Shown: positions 27,739-36,972 of the stretch, piece by piece
Layout of the letters: each line of letters opens with the position of its first letter
Numbering within the stretch: the first letter of the stretch is position 1
Assembly (NCBI RefSeq): GCF_003581585.1
Contig: NZ_QXIR01000003.1
Coordinates: forward strand, 124,001-188,000
From: Bacillus salacetis
Lineage (GTDB): Bacteria; Bacillota; Bacilli; Bacillales; Bacillaceae_B
Reading direction: 5' to 3'
Length of the DNA: 64,000 nucleotides
Program-made: the position numbers and the translations under genes
The notes under the pieces: generated by a model
Databases searched by the model: none
Seen by the model: the letters and a program-made list of their open reading frames with translations, nothing else
What the model was told of the DNA's origin: nothing

Positions 27739-28257
27739 GTGAAACTGTCAAATATATTAAAAAATAACCAAGGTTTGACACTTATTGAGGTTTTAGTCTC
27801 AGTAACGATACTGAGCACCGTGCTTTTAGTATTTTTGAATTTTTTCTTCCAGGCTGGTACATATACGAATATGAATCAAAAAAAGACAGTTGCCGTCAAT
27901 GTTGCCCGTAATGCGCTGATGTTCATGGAAGGTCAGAGTTATCTGGAAATGAAAAAAGAATTTTCGGAAGTCAATAAAGGAAATCTTGAACCGGTTGACC
28001 ATTCCTTGCAATTGCAACTTTGCGCTGATGGTTATAAGACCTTCTTAACGGGACTGACCCCTCCTTCAGATTGCAGCGATATTCCCATAAATGGAACGAA
28101 TTACAAAGTAGAAATACTATCGGAGCCGGTTTCAGCTTCCCGGCAGGGAGAACTGGAATACTACATACCTATTACCGCAAAAGTGAGGTGGATAACAAAT
28201 GATAAGGAGCACAGTACATCAGTTGAAGGAACGGTCAAAAGCGAGGACATACGATGA
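27739..28257 (+). CDS. Minor prepilin, PilV-like
   Basis: A 172-residue prepilin-like protein. The leader VKLSNILKNNQG precedes LTLIEVLVSVTILSTVLLVFLNFFF, with Glu at +5. The body has a few cysteines (LCADGYK, DCSD). GTG at 27739 follows GAAGGTGAC. The position before a PilW-like and a PilX-like gene matches minor pilin operons that prime pilus assembly. Overlaps the next gene by 59 bp. Confidence 0.82.
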   Translation: MKLSNILKNNQGLTLIEVLVSVTILSTVLLVFLNFFFQAGTYTNMNQKKTVAVNVARNALMFMEGQSYLEMKKEFSEVNKGNLEPVDHSLQLQLCADGYKTFLTGLTPPSDCSDIPINGTNYKVEILSEPVSASRQGELEYYIPITAKVRWITNDKEHSTSVEGTVKSEDIR

Positions 28258-28792
28258 AGATGGCTTCACACTGATTGAGCTTCTATTGACCCTCGCGATA
28301 TCTGCCATATTGCTTCCGGTCATATACGGAACGTTTCTAACCGGCTATAAAATCTATGAAAAAGTCAGCATCGAAGCGCAGTTGAGGGATGATGCCGATT
28401 ACGTTTCAGCCATGGTGATGAACCGGCTGTACTCCACTCCTTTTGATTATGTGGATGAGTGCGATGGAGAAGATAACTGCCTTAAATTTGTGGACAGTGT
28501 CGAAACCGCGCAAAACGAATTCAATCCGGAGGTAATCGATCAGGATAAACAAAAATCAAGTGAAAGCCACTTTGAAATAAAACTGTCCGAAAAAGACGGC
28601 CGCCAAGTGTGGTCGAGCGGCGGTTCCATTGTGGATACCCCTTCTGACTTCCGGGATTCCGAAATATCCTTCAAATGTTCAGAGGAAAACAGAAAAGGGC
28701 AGTGCACGAGCGCCACGATCTTTCTTGATTTTCGGGTATCACATACAAATCATACGAAACAGCTGAATCTTGAGAGCAGTTTTGGTTTTTAA
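28199..28792 (+). CDS. Minor prepilin, PilW-like
   Basis: A 197-residue prepilin-like protein with a 22-residue leader ending ...YDEDG, then FTLIELLLTLAISAILLPVIYG. Glu at +5 is present. Four cysteines lie in the body (DECDGEDNC and a later pair). ATG at 28199 has GAGGTGG eight bases upstream even though it lies inside the previous gene, so the long overlap looks real and suggests coupled translation. Confidence 0.82.
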   Translation: MIRSTVHQLKERSKARTYDEDGFTLIELLLTLAISAILLPVIYGTFLTGYKIYEKVSIEAQLRDDADYVSAMVMNRLYSTPFDYVDECDGEDNCLKFVDSVETAQNEFNPEVIDQDKQKSSESHFEIKLSEKDGRQVWSSGGSIVDTPSDFRDSEISFKCSEENRKGQCTSATIFLDFRVSHTNHTKQLNLESSFGF

Positions 28793-28806
28793 GGGAGGCA
28801 GCTATT

Positions 28807-30777
28807 ATGCTGGATAACCAAAGAGGCAATACACTTATTACAGTAATGATCACTTCATTGGTAGTCATCACGCTTGGAATGGCGGTCCTTTCCGCTTCCA
28901 TCGGCGGTGCCAAAAGGACCGAGGTCAGGGAGACCGATATTGATATAACCTATGATGGTTTGAGATTGGTGGATGAAATGACAGCCGATTTATCGGCAAA
29001 ACTATCGCTTGATTCCTTCAAGATCCAGAACATATCAGCCGCGGGCTTAACAGCCAAGTTAAGTACATACTTCACCTCCAGGCAGAGCCAATTGTCCGCC
29101 GGCGACAGCATTTCCTGCGTAAATGTAGTGGATGTGACTTCTGATACTCCAAAGTATTTGATTTCCGGCGTTGAAAATCAATGCCTCGGGGACACCATTT
29201 CCGGGCTTCAGACCTTCGGCATTGACCCCGCCCGGCAGCTGACAAGAGTTTTGGAGTTTGTAGTCGCTGTTGAAACCCCCGAGAATCAGGAGGGTACTGT
29301 CAGCAGAACCATCAGGAAGCGGGTCATCCTCTCTCCTCTGCCAGGCTTCTTAAAGTATGCAGCTGGAGCAGAGGAAGAAACCATTTTGAACGGTTCCCCC
29401 AATATTGCCGGAAATGTGTTCGGCAAAAAAGTGACGATAGACAAAAATGCTCACTATCAGTTGACAGATGGAAATGATAAGGAAATCGAGACTCCTTACT
29501 CATCCATCTTCGGGGACATCTACATTGATTCCTCAAAGGCGAAATATATAGAAGTGATGGATTATCTGACCGCGGATAAGTTTTACCATAACCGCCTGCC
29601 ACAGCTTAAAAATGACAGCCAGTTCATTGAAGTGGAATTCGAGAAAACGATCAATGAGCAAATCAATGTGATCCAGCAGGAACAGGGATTCACCCAAACA
29701 TCCACCCTGGAAGAGCTGCCGGATGAATTGGTCCGATCCATTAAAAATGCCTATTCCTTCACCCCCGCCAGCTTTCCCGGCAGTCCCGCATTGGAGTCGC
29801 TGGATGGACTGCTTGATGAGGACCTTGTAAGCCAAGTGGATTCTCTAAGTTATAAACTGATTGACCGCAGCACGGACTCGAACATACAGGTACCGGGCGA
29901 CCTTGTGATATCAAGTGTCTCTTCAAACTTGAACTTTCCCGGGAAAATCATTGCTGACGGAGATATTTATATCATTGGCAATCAGAATATTGCCCTTAAT
30001 GATGTCATCGCTACCGGAGATATCCATCTTATCAACCTCAACGGGGCTATGACGGTCAAAGGAGACATCATTTCCGGAGGAAGTATCAATATTCAGGGAA
30101 ACAGTAACTTTCTCTTTAAAAAAGACACCCTTACCAATGAAACAGGGTATATGCTGGCGGGAACTTCTTTGAACATTGAATCCCTCGATTCCGCTTCCAC
30201 CATCATTGGAAATATCATTGCCGGTGGGCAGCTATTTATCCAGGGTAACAGCAACGAAGGTGACCTTCCTGAGGATGATGAAGTGATCTTTGATTCCGTC
30301 ATATACTCCGGAGGGGAAGCGTTCATCTCGAACCTGAACATTTCCGGCAGCGAAGAAAATACAAAACAACTCATCCTTCTGGCGGGGGGAAAACTGACGA
30401 TGACCAGGATGAATGAATATAAGAACTTTGTCCAAAGCGAAGAAGGAGATGACTTTAATGGCATCGTTAGGGATACATCGATTAAGCCTTTAAAAGCTTT
30501 CTTTTATACGAATGAAATGGCCGAGCTCTACGGTGTGGGTTCCCTGTTCCATATCGACGGCGGTGTCTTTGCCCATCACACACTTAAGATTAACGCGATC
30601 AGAGGCGAAATCTCGAACATAAGGGAAGCGGACCTGTACTCAACAAAGATTGATCAGGACCTTCATTACTCGCGTTTCAATATCAATTACAACCGTGATA
30701 TACTTCTGCAAAAGATTGACGCTCTTCCGAAAACAGAATCCTTGTCATTGTTCAGTGACGAAGTGTCTGTACAATAG
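28807..30777 (+). CDS. Large PilX-like prepilin with beta-helix-like passenger
   Basis: A 656-residue protein. A short prepilin-type start (MLDNQRG then NTLITVMITSLVVITLGMAVL) lacks the usual Glu at +5, as in tip-located PilX/GspK-type minor pilins. The C-terminal half (about 370-560) repeats short units such as PGKIIADGDIYIIG, ATGDIHLIN, KGDIISGGSINIQG, which suggests a right-handed beta-helix. GGGAGGCA precedes the ATG. Much larger than a normal minor pilin, so it probably carries an adhesive or capping domain. Ends at a terminator shared with the opposite gene. Confidence 0.78.
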   Translation: MLDNQRGNTLITVMITSLVVITLGMAVLSASIGGAKRTEVRETDIDITYDGLRLVDEMTADLSAKLSLDSFKIQNISAAGLTAKLSTYFTSRQSQLSAGDSISCVNVVDVTSDTPKYLISGVENQCLGDTISGLQTFGIDPARQLTRVLEFVVAVETPENQEGTVSRTIRKRVILSPLPGFLKYAAGAEEETILNGSPNIAGNVFGKKVTIDKNAHYQLTDGNDKEIETPYSSIFGDIYIDSSKAKYIEVMDYLTADKFYHNRLPQLKNDSQFIEVEFEKTINEQINVIQQEQGFTQTSTLEELPDELVRSIKNAYSFTPASFPGSPALESLDGLLDEDLVSQVDSLSYKLIDRSTDSNIQVPGDLVISSVSSNLNFPGKIIADGDIYIIGNQNIALNDVIATGDIHLINLNGAMTVKGDIISGGSINIQGNSNFLFKKDTLTNETGYMLAGTSLNIESLDSASTIIGNIIAGGQLFIQGNSNEGDLPEDDEVIFDSVIYSGGEAFISNLNISGSEENTKQLILLAGGKLTMTRMNEYKNFVQSEEGDDFNGIVRDTSIKPLKAFFYTNEMAELYGVGSLFHIDGGVFAHHTLKINAIRGEISNIREADLYSTKIDQDLHYSRFNINYNRDILLQKIDALPKTESLSLFSDEVSVQ

Positions 30778-30813
30778 AAAAAAAGCTTTCCCGCATCGGG
30801 AAAGCTTTTTTTG
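30778..30813. terminator. Bidirectional terminator
   Basis: An A-rich/T-rich flanked perfect hairpin (AAAGCTTTCCC-GCATC-GGGAAAGCTTT) between two convergent genes; T runs on both strands. Confidence 0.92.
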
Positions 30814-33612
30814 TTACCATCGGCCATCAAGATATGGATTATCGTCTCCGCCTTCTTCAGGTGTAACGACTTCAAAGACTGCTGAGTCGGTGATCGACTT
30901 GTCCTCTTCTGCTGTTACTGTGACGGTCGTAAAACCGAGTTCCTCGGTTTTGATATACCATTTTCCATTCTCTTCTACTACACTGATGGCATCTGATGAA
31001 GAAATAGTCTCGGCTAATTCTTTATTGGTTGCATTTTCAGGATTGAAAATCAGGAACCGCTCAATCGGAATTTCCGCTTCAGTCAAAGGCAAATTGATTT
31101 TGTCCTGTTTGAACCTGATTTCCTCGAGAGCCACATACGGGTCGATGACAGTCACAGGAATGATTTTTTGAATACCGGAACCATCATTCGCTTCTATTAT
31201 TAATCGGTCTTCTCCAGCCTTGACTCCGATGATCCGGTGTTCCTGTGAATCTCCACCTGAATATTCAGCATTAGTGCCATTGCCGTTCTGCAGATAAATC
31301 GTTATGCTCTTATCGGCAGCTTCAGCTGGCAGCACTTCAACCTCAAACGCTATTGATTCCCCTACGTTCACTTCGATTGGATTAGGGGTCACATTTATTT
31401 CACTTACCTTTTTGACTATCACTATCTTCTTCTTGACTGGCTGCTGATCCAATGTAAACCCGCCTTCAGTCTTTACCTGGATTTCCACTTCTCCACTCAG
31501 GCTTCCTGGTATGGGAACGGAATCCCCTGCGTTGAACTCAACCCATCCCGAATCCGTCTGGCTTGTTTTGATCTTATAGCGGTAAATTACATTTTCCCCG
31601 CCCACAAGCCTGCTGATTTTGAACGAAGCAGGTCCTGTTGTTTTTTCATTATTGGCAAGGATTTTTTTTGAATTATTTTCATATACGTCAAAATCAGTTT
31701 TTAAGTAGATGTCACGATAAGAGTCGTCTTTAAAATGGACTCTTATCGTATTGCCATCCCTTAACTCCAGCCCTTTCACAGGAAGAGGCTTAGGCGTTTC
31801 CTCGGCTAAAACTTCATTCGTGCCATCGTTTTTCTTGATGAGCTTTCCGGTATGGTCCCCAATATAGCTGGTGCTGTCCGTCAGCCCTTTCAACATCACC
31901 TGCAGACCTATATATCCGGAATGAGAAGTAAGTGTATGGCTTTGCCGGCTGAAATTTGTATCATTGTAATAAATGGCGGCCTTTGGCATTTTCACTAAAG
32001 ACATAGCGAATTCTGCTTGAAGGACGGCTTTTACGTTCAACCGGTTTGGAGAGAACTGGCTTCCGGAATAATTAATTGTTTTGCCCAGGGTAATTTCCAA
32101 AGCCCTTTGGCCGCCGCTGTCGATCTCCCTGACGGATGCCCCGGTGAGAGATCCGCTAACGGATGTTTGCAGGTTTGGACTTTTCAAACTGATTCCTTCA
32201 GGCAATGGCTGAACGATTCGCATACCATTGAGCATACCCGACTTATTGTTTTGCAGAATTCCTGATGGTGTCAAATCATACTCTATAGAGAATTCATTAT
32301 GCTCATTATTTTGCATTCCCATTTTGACAAGGTTTTCTGTACTATGATATTGATTTCCGTTGATTTTTACCGAACTTTCGAATTTAGGCGCCGCCTCATC
32401 CACGATGTTGATGGTGACGTTCCTGTGCGTAACAGCCGGCTGTGTCTTTCCGTCAAAGTCCTTATAAATCAATTTGATATTATCAAATACATATTGGCCT
32501 CTTTCCGTAAATTCAAGCGGAAGGCTCATCTGTATATTTCCTGGGGAAGGCTGCTTCCCGATAGGATAGGTGAAATTATATTTCATATGCACTATATTTC
32601 GGTTATCGACATAGGCATCGGAATTGGCTGCCAATTTCACTTTACCATTGAACTTGCTTAAATCGATTTGAATCTCGCCATCTATTGAAGGTGAATTGAA
32701 CTCCTTGGATATATCTGTAAAGACATTCGAAAGGCTGTCCGGGTTAGCCTGAATCGCTCTTCCGCCCGTTTTGTTCGACATCGTCTCCAGAAGCTGATAG
32801 TTCACCTCTCCAGGTTGGGCAAATGCGATGCTGTACATCTTCACTTCATTGGCTCCGAGCTTCTCGGAACTGGAGATGGCTTTTTGTAATATTGTCTTTT
32901 TGACAGTATTATAATCTTCGTAATAGTTCCCGATCGATGCTCTTCCATTCGTGTAAAGAGTATATTGCTGATTATTGAATCGGAGGGACGTCGGCTCACC
33001 ATCAGTAAGGAAAATGATGTAACGGGAAGCGTCCCTCATGCCCGAGAACTTGGTCAGTGCATAGTCCAGGGACTGGGTATAGTTGGTTCCCCCCTCACTG
33101 AAATCATATTCGCTGCACCAGATAATGAAACATGAGCGGTCTCCATAATCAAGGTTCTCTGCCATGGATTTAATGTTGCTGATCCCCTCGGTCGGCTCCA
33201 CCCTTTTATTGCCGGTGGACTTATAACTCACATCACTGTCAAATGGGACAAAGTAATATTTATCATTGCTCTGTTTGTTCTGTTCGAAAAATTTCAGGGA
33301 TTCTTTCAACGCGTTCTCTGCGCTTGTTGCTTTCTTGACACCGCCATATGTATCTTTCATGGAACCTGAGGTGTCATGGACGAATACCACATCGATCGGT
33401 TTCCGTTCTTCATTTGTGGCTTGTCCCCTGGGCGTCAGTTCAATGTCCAGCCTGCCCTGGGCATCGCCGTTTTGAGGCTTGACATATTCAGTCGCGCTTG
33501 GCTGTACGGAAAAATCGATTGAAGGTTGAACTGCTGCGTCAGCTTGTGAGGCATATGATATGAAGCTGAATATGATGGCAAAAATGATTCCAAAAGAAAC
33601 CTTCTTTTTCAA
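30814..33612 (-). CDS. Secreted VWA-domain protein, candidate pilus-associated adhesin
   Basis: A 932-residue protein with a signal peptide (cleavage likely after ASQADA), a von Willebrand A domain (about 70-310) with an intact MIDAS start DTSGSM, and long beta-rich regions, including Ig-like domains near 730-910 (INVTPNPIEVNVGESIAF). No LPXTG or transmembrane anchor is present at the C-terminus. TTG at 33612 follows GGAGGGGCGG. VWA tip proteins such as PilC of Streptococcus sanguinis and PilY1 make a pilus-tip role plausible because it faces the minor prepilin operon. That role is inferred. Confidence 0.75.
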   Translation of the reverse strand: MKKKVSFGIIFAIIFSFISYASQADAAVQPSIDFSVQPSATEYVKPQNGDAQGRLDIELTPRGQATNEERKPIDVVFVHDTSGSMKDTYGGVKKATSAENALKESLKFFEQNKQSNDKYYFVPFDSDVSYKSTGNKRVEPTEGISNIKSMAENLDYGDRSCFIIWCSEYDFSEGGTNYTQSLDYALTKFSGMRDASRYIIFLTDGEPTSLRFNNQQYTLYTNGRASIGNYYEDYNTVKKTILQKAISSSEKLGANEVKMYSIAFAQPGEVNYQLLETMSNKTGGRAIQANPDSLSNVFTDISKEFNSPSIDGEIQIDLSKFNGKVKLAANSDAYVDNRNIVHMKYNFTYPIGKQPSPGNIQMSLPLEFTERGQYVFDNIKLIYKDFDGKTQPAVTHRNVTINIVDEAAPKFESSVKINGNQYHSTENLVKMGMQNNEHNEFSIEYDLTPSGILQNNKSGMLNGMRIVQPLPEGISLKSPNLQTSVSGSLTGASVREIDSGGQRALEITLGKTINYSGSQFSPNRLNVKAVLQAEFAMSLVKMPKAAIYYNDTNFSRQSHTLTSHSGYIGLQVMLKGLTDSTSYIGDHTGKLIKKNDGTNEVLAEETPKPLPVKGLELRDGNTIRVHFKDDSYRDIYLKTDFDVYENNSKKILANNEKTTGPASFKISRLVGGENVIYRYKIKTSQTDSGWVEFNAGDSVPIPGSLSGEVEIQVKTEGGFTLDQQPVKKKIVIVKKVSEINVTPNPIEVNVGESIAFEVEVLPAEAADKSITIYLQNGNGTNAEYSGGDSQEHRIIGVKAGEDRLIIEANDGSGIQKIIPVTVIDPYVALEEIRFKQDKINLPLTEAEIPIERFLIFNPENATNKELAETISSSDAISVVEENGKWYIKTEELGFTTVTVTAEEDKSITDSAVFEVVTPEEGGDDNPYLDGRW

Positions 33613-33741
33613 AATCCGCCCCTCCTTTTGTCATTTATTGTAAAATAAACACTTATATTCACTACTTAACTACTATTATATCAACCTTATTCTCCATTAT
33701 ATAGACCAAAGTACTCAATCTTATGAATTTTTACAAATAAA

Positions 33742-33767
33742 GACCCCGTTCATTGATAACGGGGTCA
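33742..33767 (-). terminator. Terminator overlapping the GGDEF gene stop
   Basis: GACCCCGTT/AACGGGGTC stem (33742-33750 with 33759-33767); the TGA stop is within the stem. The T tract (TTTATTTG) is moderate. Confidence 0.8.
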
Positions 33768-35474
33768 AGATGACTTCACATATTCAGCTACTCTGTTTCT
33801 TCCCGCCTGTTTTGCTCCTGTATAGAGGGCCCTGTCGGCATGCCTTATCAGCGCCATGCTGTCATCGGCATCGAGCGGAGCAGCTGCCACACCGATACTT
33901 GCTGTAATCTTCAGCGAAATGGTTTTCCTCTCAGCTTCCAGGTTGTCATGCAAAATGAAGGGCCGGTCCGCTATCGTCCTTCGTACAATTTCTGCAATAA
34001 GGAAGGCATCTTCTTTTGTTGTATCCGGAAGGAGTATGACAAATTCCTCCCCCCCATAGCGGGCAACGGTCCCTTCATCTCCAATGAGTGTTTCCAGCCT
34101 TCTGGCAAGCTCATAGAGAATTTCATTTCCGCTCTGATGCCCGTATGAATCATTGACAGATTTAAAGTGATCGATATCGAGCATGATCAAAGAAAGGCAG
34201 GCACGGTCCCCGGTCTGCATGGCAGTGAACTCACTGGAAAGCAGATTTTCAAAGTATCTGTAGTTATAAAGCTTTGTCAGGGCACAATGCTCACTGTTCC
34301 GCTTAGTGGTTTCGTAATGGCGGGCATTTGCTATCGCAACCCCGAGATACGAACACAAAATATCTACAATCATGAGCTGATACTTCCTGTACGCCCTCCT
34401 TTTCGATGATGCCAGGAGCAGTACACCCCTCACTTTTTGGTTTCTGACAATCGGGACGGACAGGACACTTTCCACATCCTCAGGCATATATCCCTTGACT
34501 ACCTCAGTCCAATCGGATTTCGTATGAAACAGTGCGGATTTCCCTGTTCCCCATACCAGGCCGCTGATGCCTTCATTTTTCTTCAATGGAGGCAGATTAA
34601 TAGGCTTATTTATATTATTTTCAACCCGCCTCAAGAGGACAAGTTCATCCCCTTTGACATCCAGTATGTAGGCATACTCCACCGGAAGGGTCTGCAGAAT
34701 CTTATCAAGGAATAACTGAAGCACCTCGTTTACCTGGAGGCTCTCTGTCAGCTGATGCCCTATTTCTACAGCCTTCTGCAGATATTGGTTGATCTGCTCG
34801 GATGAGTTGTAGAGCCTGAGAATCATCGCACCTGAAATAAATGGCAGGCCAATCAGGAACAGCGCGATGGGACCTATCTGATACTGCAGGTAAAATAATC
34901 CGAGGCCCATAGGAAACATGATCAGCATAGCGGAGAAATCCCATTTGAGGTCCTCTCCGAACAGTTTGATCTCCCTGTTGAGGAATGCATGAAAACCTAC
35001 CAGTAACACCTGGTTTATCAGAATGGCAGAAACTTGATAAATGAGTGCCGGAAAGAATACCGACTCTACAGGGGTGTACCCCACGGTGCCCCCAATAGAA
35101 AAATAAATCATACCACTGGACAGTGACATCAGGAAAAACATGATGGAGTTCCATGGCAGACGATATAAGTCACTCTTTCCTACCCGAAGGCGGATCATAT
35201 AAGTGAAAATCGCAATCTGCAGGAGGACGACTTCAAAGAACAGACCGAATTTCAAGAACGCGGCAAGCGACACCCATTGAATGAGTAAGATCGGAAGTCC
35301 GCTGATCATAATAGGCATGACGGAAATGATGATTGTGAATACAACGAACGCCAACATACTGAGTATATCAGCGTTAACAGGAGGGAAAAATTGATAGGTA
35401 AAATAAATGCCGGCCGGAACAAGCAAAGCCCAAACTGCCCAGATGATCGTTTCCTGCGTCCTCGTAATAGCCAT
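33765..35474 (-). CDS. Membrane GAF-GGDEF protein, probable diguanylate cyclase
   Basis: A 569-residue protein: 6-8 transmembrane helices (1-215), a GAF domain (~240-385) and a GGDEF domain (~405-565) with the active motif YGGEEF. The product-binding I-site RxxD expected nine residues before GGEEF is not there (GDEG instead), so feedback inhibition may be absent. ATG at 35474 follows GGTGGAGG. It would make cyclic-di-GMP from two GTP at the membrane. B. subtilis has no such gene between comC and folC. Neighbouring PilB has an MshEN-like domain, a possible target. Confidence 0.85.
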   Translation of the reverse strand: MAITRTQETIIWAVWALLVPAGIYFTYQFFPPVNADILSMLAFVVFTIIISVMPIMISGLPILLIQWVSLAAFLKFGLFFEVVLLQIAIFTYMIRLRVGKSDLYRLPWNSIMFFLMSLSSGMIYFSIGGTVGYTPVESVFFPALIYQVSAILINQVLLVGFHAFLNREIKLFGEDLKWDFSAMLIMFPMGLGLFYLQYQIGPIALFLIGLPFISGAMILRLYNSSEQINQYLQKAVEIGHQLTESLQVNEVLQLFLDKILQTLPVEYAYILDVKGDELVLLRRVENNINKPINLPPLKKNEGISGLVWGTGKSALFHTKSDWTEVVKGYMPEDVESVLSVPIVRNQKVRGVLLLASSKRRAYRKYQLMIVDILCSYLGVAIANARHYETTKRNSEHCALTKLYNYRYFENLLSSEFTAMQTGDRACLSLIMLDIDHFKSVNDSYGHQSGNEILYELARRLETLIGDEGTVARYGGEEFVILLPDTTKEDAFLIAEIVRRTIADRPFILHDNLEAERKTISLKITASIGVAAAPLDADDSMALIRHADRALYTGAKQAGRNRVAEYVKSS

Positions 35475-35596
35475 CAATCCTCCACCTCCCTTAAAACTCC
35501 TTATAATCTATTAGTCGAATTTAGTTAAAAAGTCACAAGTTTAAGAATATTTTATCAAACTGTGCAGGAAAAGTCATGAAAAATTTACAAATACTA

Positions 35597-36892
35597 TCAG
35601 TTGTTTATAACCTTTGGCCTCACTTCGGACAAGAAGTAAAGCGACCCAGTGACAATAAGTATTTCTTCTTCCCCGCCCCCAGCCAGAAATTCTTTAATAT
35701 ATGTTTCCCAGTCCCTTACAATACGGTGATTTTCTTGGTGAAAGTGTTCAGCGAGCTCTTCTGGTGCGGCTGCTCTGGGAAATTCAAATGTCGTAAGAGC
35801 AATATCAGATACTTTTTCCTCGAGGTCCCTGGCCATGGAGGTTAAGTCCTTATCTTTCAGTGCTGCAAACAAAATATGGACTTTATTCTTTTGAAAGCGT
35901 GTTTCTATCGTGTTGATCAATGTCTGCATCCCTTCAGGATTATGTGCTCCATCCAAATAAACAGCGGGCATATCATTGACTTTATCCATCCTGCCCGGCC
36001 AATGAGCAGATGATAATCCTTCTTTAATGGCGCTCTCTTTGATTTCAAAGGAATATCTTTCGTTTAAAAGAACTGCAGCTTGAACAGCCAGTGAAGCATT
36101 TTCAGTCTGATGTCTTCCGATCATGCCGATTCGATAACTTCGTTTTCCTTCTCTTCCAAAGAAATCGAATTCCTCCCCGCTTTCAGAAGGTCCTGTGTAC
36201 CTGACTTCAAAGTCACGATGAAGCATTAATAACTCCGCTTTCATTTCGGATGCTTTAGAGATGATCACTTTTTGGGCATCTGCTTGGGAAGCTGCCGATA
36301 TCACCGGCTTTCCTTCTTTAATGATCCCTGCTTTTTCAAAGGCGATTTCCCCTATCGTGTCACCAAGGAACTGCGTGTGATCCATACCGATATTGGTGAT
36401 GATCGACAGCAAGGGGTCAATTACATTAGTGGAGTCGAAACGGCCGCCCAGACCTACTTCGAACAGGACAATCGGCACATTTTTCATGCGGGCAAAGTAA
36501 TATAAAGCCATGCATGTAATGACTTCAAATTCTGAAGGCCCACCCATTTCAGTTTCCTCCAGTTCCTCTGCCAGCGGGATGATGATGTTGACGAGTTCCA
36601 TAATTTCCTCATCTGAAATCGGCTTTCCATTTATACTGATTCTCTCATTGAATACTTCAAAATAGGGGGAAGTGAAAGTGCCTGTATCAAAGCCGGCAGA
36701 TTCCAGTATCTTGCGCAGGAAAGTCAGCGTGGAACCTTTCCCATTGGTTCCGGCAATATGCACAGCCTTCAGTTCTTTTTCAGGATGGTTCAATTTTTCC
36801 ATCATCCATTCCATCCGGCTCAAACCAGGCTTGATGCCGAGACGTAATCGGGAATGGATCCAGTCAACTGCTTCGTCATATGTATGTATCAT
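35597..36892 (-). CDS. folC: Folylpolyglutamate synthase/dihydrofolate synthase FolC
   Basis: A 431-residue Mur-ligase-type enzyme that adds glutamate to dihydropteroate and tetrahydrofolates. HIAGTNGKGST is the ATP loop, FTSPYFEVFNERI and GLGGRFDSTNV are family motifs, and LDGAHNPEGM marks the C-terminal domain. AGGAGG precedes the ATG. Normal Bacillus position after valS. Confidence 0.95.
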   Translation of the reverse strand: MIHTYDEAVDWIHSRLRLGIKPGLSRMEWMMEKLNHPEKELKAVHIAGTNGKGSTLTFLRKILESAGFDTGTFTSPYFEVFNERISINGKPISDEEIMELVNIIIPLAEELEETEMGGPSEFEVITCMALYYFARMKNVPIVLFEVGLGGRFDSTNVIDPLLSIITNIGMDHTQFLGDTIGEIAFEKAGIIKEGKPVISAASQADAQKVIISKASEMKAELLMLHRDFEVRYTGPSESGEEFDFFGREGKRSYRIGMIGRHQTENASLAVQAAVLLNERYSFEIKESAIKEGLSSAHWPGRMDKVNDMPAVYLDGAHNPEGMQTLINTIETRFQKNKVHILFAALKDKDLTSMARDLEEKVSDIALTTFEFPRAAAPEELAEHFHQENHRIVRDWETYIKEFLAGGGEEEILIVTGSLYFLSEVRPKVINN

Positions 36893-36972
36893 TTCGGCCT
36901 CCTATCGAAAATCGGGACCGGCCTTATAGACGCTTGCATCCCGCCTAGGACCAGTCCCGTAATTTCAACTAA

